A DNA stretch of 64,000 nt from Sulfoacidibacillus thermotolerans (lineage in GTDB: Bacteria; Bacillota; Bacilli; Alicyclobacillales; SLC66): positions 101,189 to 165,188 of the forward strand of contig NZ_MPDK01000003.1 of NCBI RefSeq assembly GCF_003144315.1, given 5' to 3'. The position numbers were made by a program, and so were the translations under genes. Positions 1 through 10,102 of the stretch are shown piece after piece. Under the pieces are notes generated by a model. It made no database searches. It was given only the letters and a program-made list of their open reading frames with translations, and was not told the origin of the DNA. Position 1 is the first letter of the stretch, and the number at the start of each line of letters is the position of its first letter.

Positions 1-1
1 G

Positions 2-211
2 TTAGGGATTATTGAGAAATTTGGTGGTGGCCCAGTTGGGCTCGATACGCTTTCTGCGACAGTTGGGGAGGATGCGGGGACGATCGAAGACGTGTATGAG
101 CCTTATCTCTTGCAGATGGGTTTACTTAAGCGCACTCCGCGTGGGCGAGAGGCTACACAGAGGGCGTATGCGCACTTTGGAATGCTCTATCCAGGAATCC
201 AAACTACGTGA
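2..211 (+). CDS. ruvB: Holliday junction helicase RuvB, C-terminal end (partial)
   Basis: The first 70 codons of the window read in frame as the end of RuvB, the AAA+ motor that drives branch migration of Holliday junctions with RuvA. The winged-helix DNA-binding tail is visible, including the conserved runs [20 protein letters not shown] and RTPRGR. The gene enters from the left edge, so the ATPase part is outside the window. Position just upstream of queA/tgt is the usual Bacillus arrangement (ruvA-ruvB-queA-tgt), although here sigI-rsgI are inserted between ruvB and queA. Identification is firm; only the 5' end is missing. Confidence 0.93.
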   Translation, partial: LGIIEKFGGGPVGLDTLSATVGEDAGTIEDVYEPYLLQMGLLKRTPRGREATQRAYAHFGMLYPGIQTT

Positions 212-258
212 GCAAGACGGACATAAGCGCGAAGTCTACGGCGAATTAAGGTAGAAAG

Positions 259-1020
259 GTGGCGCAGCCGGTGGTTCGTCTCTCTTTGCGACGAAAGCAA
301 GTCGCTGTGCCAGAAACGCTTAACGAACTTGTTGCGCTTGCATTAGATGGACAAAAGGATGCGCGTGAACAACTTTTGCAACATTGTTTACCTTTTGTTG
401 AGCGCGTTGCGTCAGCGACGTGCGGACGGGGGATTGCGCGCACGGATGAAGAATTTCAGATTGCGTTACTCGCGTTAAACGAAGCGATTGACGCGTATGT
501 GACGAGGCGAGGGGCTTTTTTGCACTTTGCTGAAACAGTGATACGTCGCCGCCTGATCGATTCATTTCGCGCCAATTCGCGCAAGCGCGAACTTCCCTTT
601 ACAGCATTTGACGAAACAGACGAAGACGGAAATATACAAAATACCATTGAAGTTGCATCTGCACTGTCTGCTTATCAGCGGGAGATGGAAGTGGCCAGAC
701 GAGCAGAGGAAATCACAAGATATACGGAAGAGTTGAAGCAGTATGGCATCGATTTTTTCGATCTCATTCATGCGAGTCCAAAGCATGTGGACGCAAGGGA
801 ACATGCTCTTTTTGCAGCGAGACAAGTCGTGTGTGACGAAGACCTGCGCGCGCGCTTTGTAAAGACGAAAGCTTTACCTCTAAAACAACTTGCACCACGA
901 GTTGCTGTGAGTCGAAAGACGCTTGAGCGGCAACGGGATTATATCGTGGCTGTCGTCGTTTTGTTGCTAGGGGATTATGAGCTGTTGCAGTCATTTGTGA
1001 CGGGGGGGAATCCGCGATGA
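259..1020 (+). CDS. sigI: RNA polymerase sigma-I factor
   Basis: A 253-residue protein, the same size as Bacillus SigI (about 250 aa). It directs RNA polymerase to heat- and envelope-stress promoters and, in clostridia, to polysaccharide-degradation genes. The N-terminal half is a sigma region-2-like domain (about residues 20-115, with RRRLIDSFR near its end). The C-terminal helix-turn-helix region ends in the SigI-typical SRKTLERQRDYI and a hydrophobic stretch near residue 235. The start is GTG at 259, seven bases after an AAGG Shine-Dalgarno. The stop overlaps the next gene by ATGA, the usual sigI-rsgI coupling. The next gene is expected to hold SigI inactive at the membrane. Confidence 0.85.
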   Translation: MAQPVVRLSLRRKQVAVPETLNELVALALDGQKDAREQLLQHCLPFVERVASATCGRGIARTDEEFQIALLALNEAIDAYVTRRGAFLHFAETVIRRRLIDSFRANSRKRELPFTAFDETDEDGNIQNTIEVASALSAYQREMEVARRAEEITRYTEELKQYGIDFFDLIHASPKHVDAREHALFAARQVVCDEDLRARFVKTKALPLKQLAPRVAVSRKTLERQRDYIVAVVVLLLGDYELLQSFVTGGNPR

Positions 1021-2183
1021 GGCGAAGCGGGATTGTCATAGGGTTTCCTGACGAGCGAACAGCTGTTATCCTTACACAGGAATTCACGTTTGTGCGCGTA
1101 CTGCGTGAAGAGCATATGAAAATTGGCCAAGAGATTGCGCAAGGTGATCTTGTTGTGCCACAAGCCAGCATTTTGCGGCGTCCATTTCTCTCGCGCTGGC
1201 TAAATCGGCGAAGCGTGGCAGGGATCGTTGTTGCTTCCATGGTCACAGTAACGATGCTTGTATTTTCGCAGTGGGATCTAGCGAAGGCAGCCCCATACAT
1301 TTATCTATCGCTCGATGTGAATCCGAGTGTCGTGTTTACAGTGGATCGCAGCGACCGCATTCTTGCTGTAAAACCACTTGACGCAGCGGGGCGTAAGGTT
1401 CTTTACCATGTACAAATGACGGGTGACTTATTGTCGAGTGCACTGTGTGATTATATGCATTCTATGGTTCAGTTTGGCTATGTCAAGCGGCAAACAAATA
1501 TAGTGATGGTTGTTGCACCTGGACAGACGGCTGCACAAGCGAAACTGTCTACTACGATGCAGAGTTTGCGTCAAGTGATTATCAAAGCGCTGGGGAAAGG
1601 GGAAGTTACCTTCACTTCCTTTGTTGTAACGAAAACCTTCTTTTCTAGTGCGCTGCAAGATCAGGTATCTCCAGGTAGACTGGCATTATATGTAGAGGCT
1701 AAGCGAAGTGGTGATTTTGTGTCTTGGCAGGATCTTTTAAATGGGCATATGGCACGGGCGGTGGGCGGAACAGTGAAACTGCATCAATTGCTTCACATCG
1801 CTGAACGTGATCCGACTCTGCCGCATGCTCTTTTAGAAGTTACAAAGCTTCAGAGCAAGCGAGGTGTACATGAGAACAATGGGCGAGCAAACGGGAAAGA
1901 AAACGCGCCAGCACCACTTTTGCCCCCTGATTTGCCGCCGTTACCCAATCAACTGTTGGCATTCATACAGCAGCCGATGCATGCACTAGTTCCCTCGCGA
2001 AAATGGTCAATATCTATACAAAAAAGGCGCTTGCCGTCATTCCCGCCCTCCACATCGATTCATTCTTCCAGTCTCCCAGAAACGGCTCATGTGAGGAGCG
2101 CGCGGGCGCCCTTCTCCGTGTTGCAAGGGGCTTCACCGATTGGCAGAGCGATTTTGCATAATGCCCCGATTCAGATCCGCTGA
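1017..2183 (+). CDS. rsgI: RsgI-type anti-sigma-I factor, membrane anchored
   Basis: A 388-residue single-pass membrane protein translationally coupled to sigI. Residues 1-60 form the cytoplasmic RsgI N-terminal domain that binds SigI. Residues about 66-84 are the transmembrane helix. The outer part begins with a conserved beta region containing SLDVNPSV (Asn102-Pro103). In characterised RsgI proteins this Asn-Pro bond self-cleaves and primes the protein for regulated intramembrane proteolysis, which releases the sigma factor. The C-terminal 120 residues are proline-rich and low in complexity, with no carbohydrate-binding module visible, unlike clostridial RsgI proteins. Family assignment rests on the N-terminal domain, the NP motif and the operon; the activating signal is unknown. 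Confidence 0.85.
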   Translation: MRRSGIVIGFPDERTAVILTQEFTFVRVLREEHMKIGQEIAQGDLVVPQASILRRPFLSRWLNRRSVAGIVVASMVTVTMLVFSQWDLAKAAPYIYLSLDVNPSVVFTVDRSDRILAVKPLDAAGRKVLYHVQMTGDLLSSALCDYMHSMVQFGYVKRQTNIVMVVAPGQTAAQAKLSTTMQSLRQVIIKALGKGEVTFTSFVVTKTFFSSALQDQVSPGRLALYVEAKRSGDFVSWQDLLNGHMARAVGGTVKLHQLLHIAERDPTLPHALLEVTKLQSKRGVHENNGRANGKENAPAPLLPPDLPPLPNQLLAFIQQPMHALVPSRKWSISIQKRRLPSFPPSTSIHSSSLPETAHVRSARAPFSVLQGASPIGRAILHNAPIQIR

Positions 2184-2225
2184 GTGTACGTGCATGTTTG
2201 TCGCATAAAATTGCTGTGACGCATT

Positions 2226-2253
2226 TTGCACTTTGCAGGGCTTGTGTTATAGT
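2226..2253 (+). promoter_or_regulatory. Housekeeping promoter for queA-tgt-yajC-map
   Basis: TTGCAC (2226-2231), a 16-base spacer and TATAGT (2248-2253) form a good sigma-A promoter in the gap between rsgI and queA. The predicted start near 2260 leaves a short leader with an AGAGGCGG ribosome-binding site before the GTG of queA. No preQ1-riboswitch structure is seen in the leader. Confidence 0.6.
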
Positions 2254-2283
2254 GCGAAGTGTTAGAGGCGGTGAAATGAATCT

Positions 2284-4478
<2,195 letters not shown>

Positions 4479-4503
4479 ATAGCACAATGAAGGAGGCTGT
4501 CCA

Positions 4504-4773
4504 ATGTCAGGAACTGCTGTAATGCAATATTTACCACTTATTTTGATCCTTGTCGTGTTTTATTTTTTGCTTATCCGCCCGCAACAAAAGCGTCAGCGTG
4601 AGCGAAATGCCCTACTCCAGTCGTTGCAATCGGGCGATCAAGTTGTGACAATTGGTGGACTGCACGGGACAATCACTGCAATTGATGGCAATATCGTTAG
4701 GTTGCGAATTGCAAACGACTTAGAAGTGACTTTTGAGCGCAAGGCGATTGATTCGGTTCGGAGAGATGTATAA
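4504..4773 (+). CDS. yajC: Preprotein translocase subunit YajC
   Basis: An 89-residue small membrane protein with one N-terminal transmembrane helix (about residues 5-23), the invariant YFLLIRPQQKR segment just after it, and a short cytoplasmic beta domain with SGDQVVTIGGLHG. YajC associates with SecD and SecF next to the SecYEG translocon; secD and secF lie 5 kb downstream. An AAGGAGG site precedes the ATG. The stop TAA shares its last base with the ATG of map, so the two are translationally coupled. Confidence 0.95.
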   Translation: MSGTAVMQYLPLILILVVFYFLLIRPQQKRQRERNALLQSLQSGDQVVTIGGLHGTITAIDGNIVRLRIANDLEVTFERKAIDSVRRDV

Positions 4774-5516
4774 TGGCGATGGTGAAAACGCCCGAGCAAA
4801 TCGATCGCATGAGAGAAGCAGGAGCAATCTTAGCGGCATGTCATGAAGCACTTGCTTCCGTGATTCAACCGGGCATTACAACCTCTGAGATCGATCAGTT
4901 TGTCGAACAGTTTTTAGAAGAGCGCGGGGCGACACCTGAGCAAAAAGGTTATCAAGGCTACCCTTACGCGACATGCGCATCAGTTAACGATGTAATATGT
5001 CATGGATTTCCATCTGCGTATGAACTGAAGAGTGGCGATATCGTAAAAATTGACATGGTAGTGAATCGGAATGGTTGGCTGGCAGATTCTGCTTGGTGTT
5101 ACGCTGTAGGTGAGATTTCCGATGAAGCGCAGCGGTTGCTCGATGTCACCAAAAAAGCGCTATTTCTTGGCATTGAACAGGCGATTCCGGGTCATCATTT
5201 AGGAGATATCGGACATGCCATTCAATCCTATGCAGAACGCGAGGGTTTTTCTGTGGTTCGTGATTTTGCTGGTCATGGGATCGGACGCAAAATCCATGAA
5301 CAGCCCATTATCCCGCATTATGGACGCCCCGGAACGGGGATGATCTTACGTGAGGGCATGTGCTTAACCATTGAACCGATGTTGAATCTGGGTACATATA
5401 AGGCGAAAATTGATTCTGATGGATGGACGGCTCGCACATTGGATGGGAAGCTGTCTGCGCAGTATGAGCACACCATTGCGATCACAAAAGAGGGACCCAT
5501 TATTTTGACTGCGTAA
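4773..5516 (+). CDS. map: Methionine aminopeptidase, type I
   Basis: A 247-residue type-I methionine aminopeptidase that removes the initiator methionine from nascent proteins. The dinuclear metal ligands appear in the expected order: aspartates of IDMVVNRNGWLADSAW, histidine of DFAGHGIGRKIHE, glutamate of LTIEPMLN and a C-terminal glutamate in QYEHTIAI. The start overlaps the yajC stop (TAATG). A position beside yajC rather than in the ribosomal secY-infA cluster suggests this may be a second or relocated copy; that cannot be decided from this window. Confidence 0.95.
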   Translation: MAMVKTPEQIDRMREAGAILAACHEALASVIQPGITTSEIDQFVEQFLEERGATPEQKGYQGYPYATCASVNDVICHGFPSAYELKSGDIVKIDMVVNRNGWLADSAWCYAVGEISDEAQRLLDVTKKALFLGIEQAIPGHHLGDIGHAIQSYAEREGFSVVRDFAGHGIGRKIHEQPIIPHYGRPGTGMILREGMCLTIEPMLNLGTYKAKIDSDGWTARTLDGKLSAQYEHTIAITKEGPIILTA

Positions 5517-5548
5517 GTGGGAAGTTATCATTGAAAAGATTTTGGCGA

Positions 5549-5577
5549 GCGACCTCAGCACAGGTATGAGAGGTCGC
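5549..5577. terminator. Hairpin between convergent map and TIGR04086 gene
   Basis: An 8-bp GC-rich inverted repeat (GCGACCTC / GAGGTCGC) with a 13-base loop lies between the convergent stops. No long T-run follows, so termination strength is uncertain; it probably serves both strands. Confidence 0.5.
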
Positions 5578-5586
5578 CGCATGTGC

Positions 5587-5985
5587 TTAACGCTTTAAAT
5601 TGACACCGATCATCCCGCCAAAAGCTCCGATCAGTGCGAGCAGGGCAATGCGTACGAGAGTCTGCATCTGAAAGGCAGCACTCATATCAACTAGGCTGCC
5701 TACGATAGCTAGCATCACGCTAAAGAGCAGCGCCGTGATGCCGCCAAAATACCAACCTTTTGTGGCAGCATTGCGGGCGGCGATGATGGCACCGAGCAGT
5801 GCGGAGATGGCGTTGATTGTGTAGGCTGCATAAGGGAGTGTGGTTTCTGAAAAATTTGACCATGTATAGATACCTGCCATGACAAGTGTGCACATGAGCG
5901 AAGTCACGAAGGCAACAATGACGCCTAAAATGACTGGAGATCCACGAAAATCCGTCCGTAAATCAGACCACATTTTCCCGTTCAA
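5587..5985 (-). CDS. TIGR04086 (YrzE-like) membrane protein
   Basis: A 132-residue integral membrane protein with four predicted helices and no soluble domain. It matches the small family that sits beside yajC in Bacillus (yrzE): a short charged N-terminus, a hydrophobic core with glycine/alanine pairs such as AISALLGAIIAARNA, and a final GAFGGMIGVNLKR. Function is unknown in the family. Translation probably starts at TTG 5985, seven bases after a GGGGGG site; an ATG four codons later is possible. It is oriented against yajC/map here and lies between map and trmB. Confidence 0.75.
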   Translation of the reverse strand: MNGKMWSDLRTDFRGSPVILGVIVAFVTSLMCTLVMAGIYTWSNFSETTLPYAAYTINAISALLGAIIAARNAATKGWYFGGITALLFSVMLAIVGSLVDMSAAFQMQTLVRIALLALIGAFGGMIGVNLKR

Positions 5986-6021
5986 GTTCTAGCCCCCCAA
6001 AGGAGAATCGATTCTCTATGT

Positions 6022-6699
6022 TTATATGAGGGGCATGTCTACAATATGTTCATTTGGTGTGACGCGCACATGAAAAATAGGCATTCCGAGCTTGCGGAAT
6101 TTTTGTTCATATTCAGTCTGGATATATTTTCCCTTCTCCGCTTCTCCAAATGGCGCCAGATCTGACACATTTCGGTCAATTTCCTGAATAATCCACCCAT
6201 CTTTACGGAAAGATTGCAAAGACCACTCAAAAAATTCTGCGTTATCCGTTTTAAACTCAAGTGCTCCGTTGTCACGCAAGAGTTTTCGATAAATGGCTAA
6301 GTGGCGAACGTGTGTTAAACGTTTCAAGTCATTGCGACGGCGCGGCCATGGATCAGAAAAATTGAGATAGATGATGTCTATGCTGTTTTGTGGGAAAACA
6401 TTGAGTGCATCGTTGATATCCATATGAATGAAACGGATGTTTTGGATTTCTTTAGAAACTGCGAGTGAGGCAGCGCGGGCTATAATTTCAATAAATTTTT
6501 CCACACCAAGGCAAAGTGTATCAGGGTGTGATCGTGCCAATTGTGTAAGAAAAGCTCCGCGGCCACAGCCAATTTCAAGTGCTGTAAAGCGGTATGATGC
6601 CAATAGTTGTGCGGGTAAGACTCCAGTGGATTTGTCATACAGCACGGATGCGCTTTTTTGTAGTAAATCTGGAACTTTATGCTTGCCGCGTATTCTCAA
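6022..6699 (-). CDS. trmB: tRNA (guanine-N7)-methyltransferase TrmB
   Basis: A 225-residue SAM-dependent methyltransferase that makes m7G46 in the variable loop of tRNAs. The SAM-binding motif EIGCGRGAFL (about residues 42-51), the catalytic NFSDPWPRRRN loop and the closing TEYEQKFRKLG segment are characteristic of the TrmB/YggH family. A TTG start at 6699 follows a GAGGAGG site with eight-base spacing. It is divergent from the DUF421 gene, with only 34 bases between the two starts. Confidence 0.95.
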   Translation of the reverse strand: MRIRGKHKVPDLLQKSASVLYDKSTGVLPAQLLASYRFTALEIGCGRGAFLTQLARSHPDTLCLGVEKFIEIIARAASLAVSKEIQNIRFIHMDINDALNVFPQNSIDIIYLNFSDPWPRRRNDLKRLTHVRHLAIYRKLLRDNGALEFKTDNAEFFEWSLQSFRKDGWIIQEIDRNVSDLAPFGEAEKGKYIQTEYEQKFRKLGMPIFHVRVTPNEHIVDMPLI

Positions 6700-6733
6700 C
6701 GGGGATCCTCCTCATACTAGGGATGGTCATTCA

Positions 6734-7459
6734 ATGGGGGTAGTGGTCATGATGATGTGGACATTATTTATTCGCACCTTATTTACGTATGTTTTTGTAT
6801 TTGCCGCTTTGCGAATTATGGGCAAGCGGGAGATTGGCAAGTTATCTGTCTTTGATCTAGTCGTTTCCATCATGATTGCCGAGATTTCCGCATTAGCGTT
6901 ACAAGACTTGAAAATTCCGGTGTGGCATGGCGCTTTTATCATCGGACTGCTGGTCCTGATGCAGATCGGCGTATCCATACTCACTTTGCACAGCCGTCGT
7001 TTGCATGATCTCGTCGAGGGGAAACCTACGGTGTTGATCGCCAATGGCGAAGTCAATGACAGTGAGATGAAGCGTACTCGCTACAGCATGTCTGATCTGT
7101 TGATGCAACTGCGCGAAAAAGATATTACAAGTATCGCTGATGTAGAATTCGCCATTTTGGAGACGACAGGGAAATTATCTGTCTTTCCAAAGGCCGGGCA
7201 GCGCCCAATCACAGCGGATGATCTAGGCATGGTGGTTAAACCGACAGTAATGCCAACCTCGCTCATTGTAGGGGGTGAAATCATCTTTGACAAGTTGGCT
7301 GCGATCGGGAAATCGCCCCAATGGTTAAAAGAGCAGTTGACTGCGTTAGGCTACTCATCAGAGAAAGAAGTGTTTTATGCTTGGTGGGATGGGACGACAT
7401 TGAAGGTTGATCGCTTGGATAATAAAAGTAAAGTACAAAAACAAGATCCTCCCTTATAA
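6734..7459 (+). CDS. DUF421 (YetF-like) membrane protein
   Basis: A 241-residue protein with three N-terminal membrane helices (about residues 8-85) and a C-terminal cytosolic region with two small alpha/beta units, the DUF421/YetF layout. Hallmarks are RIMGKREIGKLSVFDLVV at the end of helix 1 and LVEGKPTVLIANG followed by a segment ending SDLLMQLREK. It is the equivalent of YrbG in the Bacillus yajC-yrzE-yrbG-spoVB order. Molecular function is not established. A longer in-frame reading back to 6428 runs antisense through trmB and was discarded; ATG 6734 has an AGGGATGG site at good spacing. Confidence 0.85.
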   Translation: MGVVVMMMWTLFIRTLFTYVFVFAALRIMGKREIGKLSVFDLVVSIMIAEISALALQDLKIPVWHGAFIIGLLVLMQIGVSILTLHSRRLHDLVEGKPTVLIANGEVNDSEMKRTRYSMSDLLMQLREKDITSIADVEFAILETTGKLSVFPKAGQRPITADDLGMVVKPTVMPTSLIVGGEIIFDKLAAIGKSPQWLKEQLTALGYSSEKEVFYAWWDGTTLKVDRLDNKSKVQKQDPPL

Positions 7460-7480
7460 TCAAAGGAAGTTCGGAAAAAA

Positions 7481-7508
7481 GTGTCTTCGCTACCGGTAGC
7501 GAAGACAC
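7481..7508. terminator. Perfect 14-bp palindrome, bidirectional terminator
   Basis: A perfect inverted repeat (arms GTGTCTTCGCTACC and its complement, no spacer) sits between the convergent DUF421 and spoVB genes. Read on the minus strand it is followed by six T residues, so it is a convincing terminator for spoVB; on the plus strand the T-run is weak. Confidence 0.75.
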
Positions 7509-7538
7509 TACAATATCTTTTGGGTTGATGCTCTTAGA

Positions 7539-9131
7539 TCATTTAGAAAAAGGAATATATTTGATGAAATGGGCCAATCGTTTTCCGATCCAAGGGATTC
7601 GTGTAAAGGCGTGAGATGTAAGTGTTCCAGACATGACGAGTAGTAACAGGTAAACCATGAGTCCACTGCTGATGGCAGTTGTCAATGCAGTAGAAAGAGG
7701 AACTGCTGAGAGGTTGATCCATAGAAGGTGTGTAAACAAACCCATCGCGGCTGTGGCTGCAAGAATTTTTGCAGTATCTAACGCATCTACATAAAAGCCG
7801 ATGATGCGGTGTACGGAGTTGATATGCAAAAGTGTCGTAAGTGTCACGGAAGCGGCGACTGCAATTGCGACACCCGAGATTCCGATTGCTGGTTTACTAG
7901 CTAGAAAATAGATGATAAGCAGCTTGATCGCTGCGCCGATCAAGGAGTTGCGCATGGCAATCCCAGCTTTGTTGATTCCTTGTAAGATTCCGGACAATGG
8001 CCCTTGGAGATAAAGTAAAAAGCCTGTAGGTGCCATGATTGCGAGTAATGGTGCAACGTGTGGATGGTGAAAGATTGCGTCGCAAAGTGGCGTCGCATAT
8101 TGCAGTAGAATCAGTGAAGTGGGAAACCCGACTAACGCTGTAACGCGAAATGATTGATAGAGTCTGCGTTCAACAAGTTTTTCTTGGCCTGCTGCAATTG
8201 CCTCCGAGATCGAAGGTACGAGTTGAACAGCCAATGAATACGTAAAGACGGTGGGGAAGACAAGCAAGGGAATCGCCATTCCACTATATTCTCCGTACAT
8301 TCTTGTTGCGAGCGTGGTCGTGATTCCAGCCATCAAAAGTGAACGCGTAACGAGAATGGGTTCAACAGCAAAAGCGATTGACCCAATAAAACGACTAAAG
8401 GTGACGGGCAAAGCAATTTCAAACATCGCGCGCAAGGTGCGTGTAAAGGGTTCTGGTTCCCCTGTGTATGGAGGGAGTGGTAAATTGGAAATGCGGATTT
8501 TGCGGCGATAGATGAGATACATGTACAAGCAACCAGCGAGTTCACCGAGAATCATACCGCCGGACACACTCGCTGCGGCATATTCCATCCCTTTCCCTTT
8601 CGCTAGCGAGAGAAAAGCGATGATCCACACAGCGACAATGCGTACGAGAGTTTCGATAATTGCCGCGACAGAAGGGGTACTCATGATTTGTAATCCTTGA
8701 AAATAGCCTCGTAGCACGGAGGCAGCTGCAATGATGAGAATGATAGGTGTCAATGTAATGAAAGGAAAGTAAGCACGCGGATCTGTAAATAAGTAGCGCG
8801 CAAAAAAATGGCCAAATAGAATCATGCCAACTGTCAAAACGATCGCGAGTGTGAGTGTTATGCTAAGTGCGGTGACAAGAATGCGGCGAATTCGTTCGCG
8901 ATTTCCTGTGACGACTGATTCTGCGACTAATTTTGAAACGGAAACCCCCATGCCAAATGTTACGATCGTTAAAATAAGTGTCAAAAGAGGAAATACCATT
9001 TGAAATAAGCCAATGCCTTCTGCACCGATGAGTCTTGTAAGTGCTATGCGATAGATAAATCCGAGAATACGGGTGATCAGACTTGCTCCGATAAGGACGG
9101 AAGTTCCCGCGATAAATGATTGGCGCTGCAT
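7539..9131 (-). CDS. spoVB: Stage V sporulation protein B, MOP-superfamily lipid flippase
   Basis: A 530-residue polytopic membrane protein with about 14 helices. It carries the polysaccharide-transporter N-terminus (LTRILGFIYRIALTRLIGAEG, then FGMGVSVSKLVAE) of the SpoVB/YtgP branch of the MOP flippases. SpoVB is needed for spore cortex peptidoglycan synthesis and probably flips lipid-linked precursors in the mother cell. Its place after the DUF421 gene and before comN/secDF matches Bacillus subtilis. An ATG at 9131 has an AAGGTGGAG site six bases upstream and is preferred to a GTG four codons earlier. A weak sigma-E-like sequence (minus-strand CATACGTT near 9223-9230) lies upstream. Confidence 0.87.
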   Translation of the reverse strand: MQRQSFIAGTSVLIGASLITRILGFIYRIALTRLIGAEGIGLFQMVFPLLTLILTIVTFGMGVSVSKLVAESVVTGNRERIRRILVTALSITLTLAIVLTVGMILFGHFFARYLFTDPRAYFPFITLTPIILIIAAASVLRGYFQGLQIMSTPSVAAIIETLVRIVAVWIIAFLSLAKGKGMEYAAASVSGGMILGELAGCLYMYLIYRRKIRISNLPLPPYTGEPEPFTRTLRAMFEIALPVTFSRFIGSIAFAVEPILVTRSLLMAGITTTLATRMYGEYSGMAIPLLVFPTVFTYSLAVQLVPSISEAIAAGQEKLVERRLYQSFRVTALVGFPTSLILLQYATPLCDAIFHHPHVAPLLAIMAPTGFLLYLQGPLSGILQGINKAGIAMRNSLIGAAIKLLIIYFLASKPAIGISGVAIAVAASVTLTTLLHINSVHRIIGFYVDALDTAKILAATAAMGLFTHLLWINLSAVPLSTALTTAISSGLMVYLLLLVMSGTLTSHAFTRIPWIGKRLAHFIKYIPFSK

Positions 9132-9312
9132 GTCTAGCTCCACCTTCTTTCAAGATGCAATGGCAAAGTGCAACCTATGCCGTTCGGAGAGTTGGCTGTC
9201 AGGGAGACATGCCTGTCACTTGAACGTATGCGGAAATGCACAAGGTTAGTCCAAATCTCTTGCGCGATCTGTTCCAAGATGCGACAATTATTTCTAGAGG
9301 GGGGAGCAGCAC

Positions 9313-10041
9313 GTGGTTCCATCGTCCAATCAAGAACAGGCACAGAAGAAAACAACGAAGATATTTGGCGTTGAGCGAAAAAACCCCACTCCTGCATTTG
9401 AAGAGAGCGAACCCTTGGCAAAAGAGGGAGAGGCGGTTGATTCCTCAGCAACACAGTTCTCTACAGTCAATCACGAACTTACAGAGGCACAGGTGTTTTT
9501 TGAAAAACGTCGAATCGTCTTTAAGGGACGGCGTAAAGATGAACCGTTTCCCGTACAAAGTGAACAAATTAGCAAATCAGAAGTTGACATTGCATCCGAT
9601 CAAAACAAGGATTCTAACGAGGACGCGCAAAAGGAAGAATGTTCCCCCTCGCCGATTCAAGAGTCGCTCATGCGCAAGGAACACCCAATCTATGCTGAAG
9701 TTTTACGTCTTCAAGAACAGACAAAAAAGCAGATCATTGAAGTTGACAAAGAAGAAGATGCACATGATGATTTTCATCCATATGATCAAAAACCGAGCCA
9801 AGATTTGCAGTTTTTACTTGAAAATAAGGTAGAGGAGTTTCATTGGCTAGGGTATCAAGAAGTGACGGTTGACGATCTGTGGGATTATTTTCGTTTTTTA
9901 GGGAAAAAACGCCCAAAATCATTGCACGAACTTGTGAATGCTGTGATGTGCTTACAGCCGCAAGCGTTTATGAATTATTCTCTGAAACGAGCATATCGCT
10001 CCACTACATTGGAAGATATAGATTTAGAAGGCTTACTCTAA
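9313..10041 (+). CDS. ComN-like post-transcriptional regulator with long N-terminal extension
   Basis: The last 85 residues (about 158-242) match the ComN/YrzD post-transcriptional regulator domain, with signatures LLENKVEEFHWLGY, VTVDDLWDYFRFL and a final MNYSLKRAYRS. ComN is about 100 residues in Bacillus and affects comE mRNA location. Here it is preceded by about 155 residues of charged, glutamine- and glutamate-rich, low-complexity sequence with no recognisable domain, probably disordered. Translation starts at GTG 9313 after a GAGGGGGGAG site, so the extension is part of the gene. The genomic slot (spoVB - comN - secDF) matches Bacillus. A secD promoter overlaps its 3' end. Confidence 0.7.
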   Translation: MVPSSNQEQAQKKTTKIFGVERKNPTPAFEESEPLAKEGEAVDSSATQFSTVNHELTEAQVFFEKRRIVFKGRRKDEPFPVQSEQISKSEVDIASDQNKDSNEDAQKEECSPSPIQESLMRKEHPIYAEVLRLQEQTKKQIIEVDKEEDAHDDFHPYDQKPSQDLQFLLENKVEEFHWLGYQEVTVDDLWDYFRFLGKKRPKSLHELVNAVMCLQPQAFMNYSLKRAYRSTTLEDIDLEGLL

Positions 10042-10042
10042 G

Positions 10043-10072
10043 TTGACGAATAAGTGAACAAATCGATATACT
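10043..10072 (+). promoter_or_regulatory. Strong sigma-A promoter for secD-secF
   Basis: TTGACG (10043-10048), an 18-base spacer and TATACT (10067-10072) begin immediately after the stop codon of the comN-like gene. The predicted start near 10079 leaves a short leader with an AGGAGG site before secD. Confidence 0.7.
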
Positions 10073-10102
10073 GTTGGCAGTCATGACTATAGGAGGTTCA
10101 CG

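Noticed and set aside
764..1300. 178-codon minus-strand frame opposite sigI/rsgI
   Set aside because: It is the antisense shadow of two well-supported genes with basic, low-complexity product and no start context.
2184..2283. preQ1 riboswitch upstream of queA
   Set aside because: The short leader lacks the C-rich hairpin and A-rich tail of preQ1 aptamers; preQ1 switches usually control precursor synthesis or uptake genes.
6428..6733. N-terminal extension of the DUF421 gene
   Set aside because: This part of the frame lies antisense to trmB, has no ribosome-binding site and no membrane-protein character; ATG 6734 fits the family.
9236..9832. 198-codon frame overlapping the comN-like gene
   Set aside because: It is in a different frame from the ComN-like domain, lysine/arginine-rich and without a ribosome-binding site.
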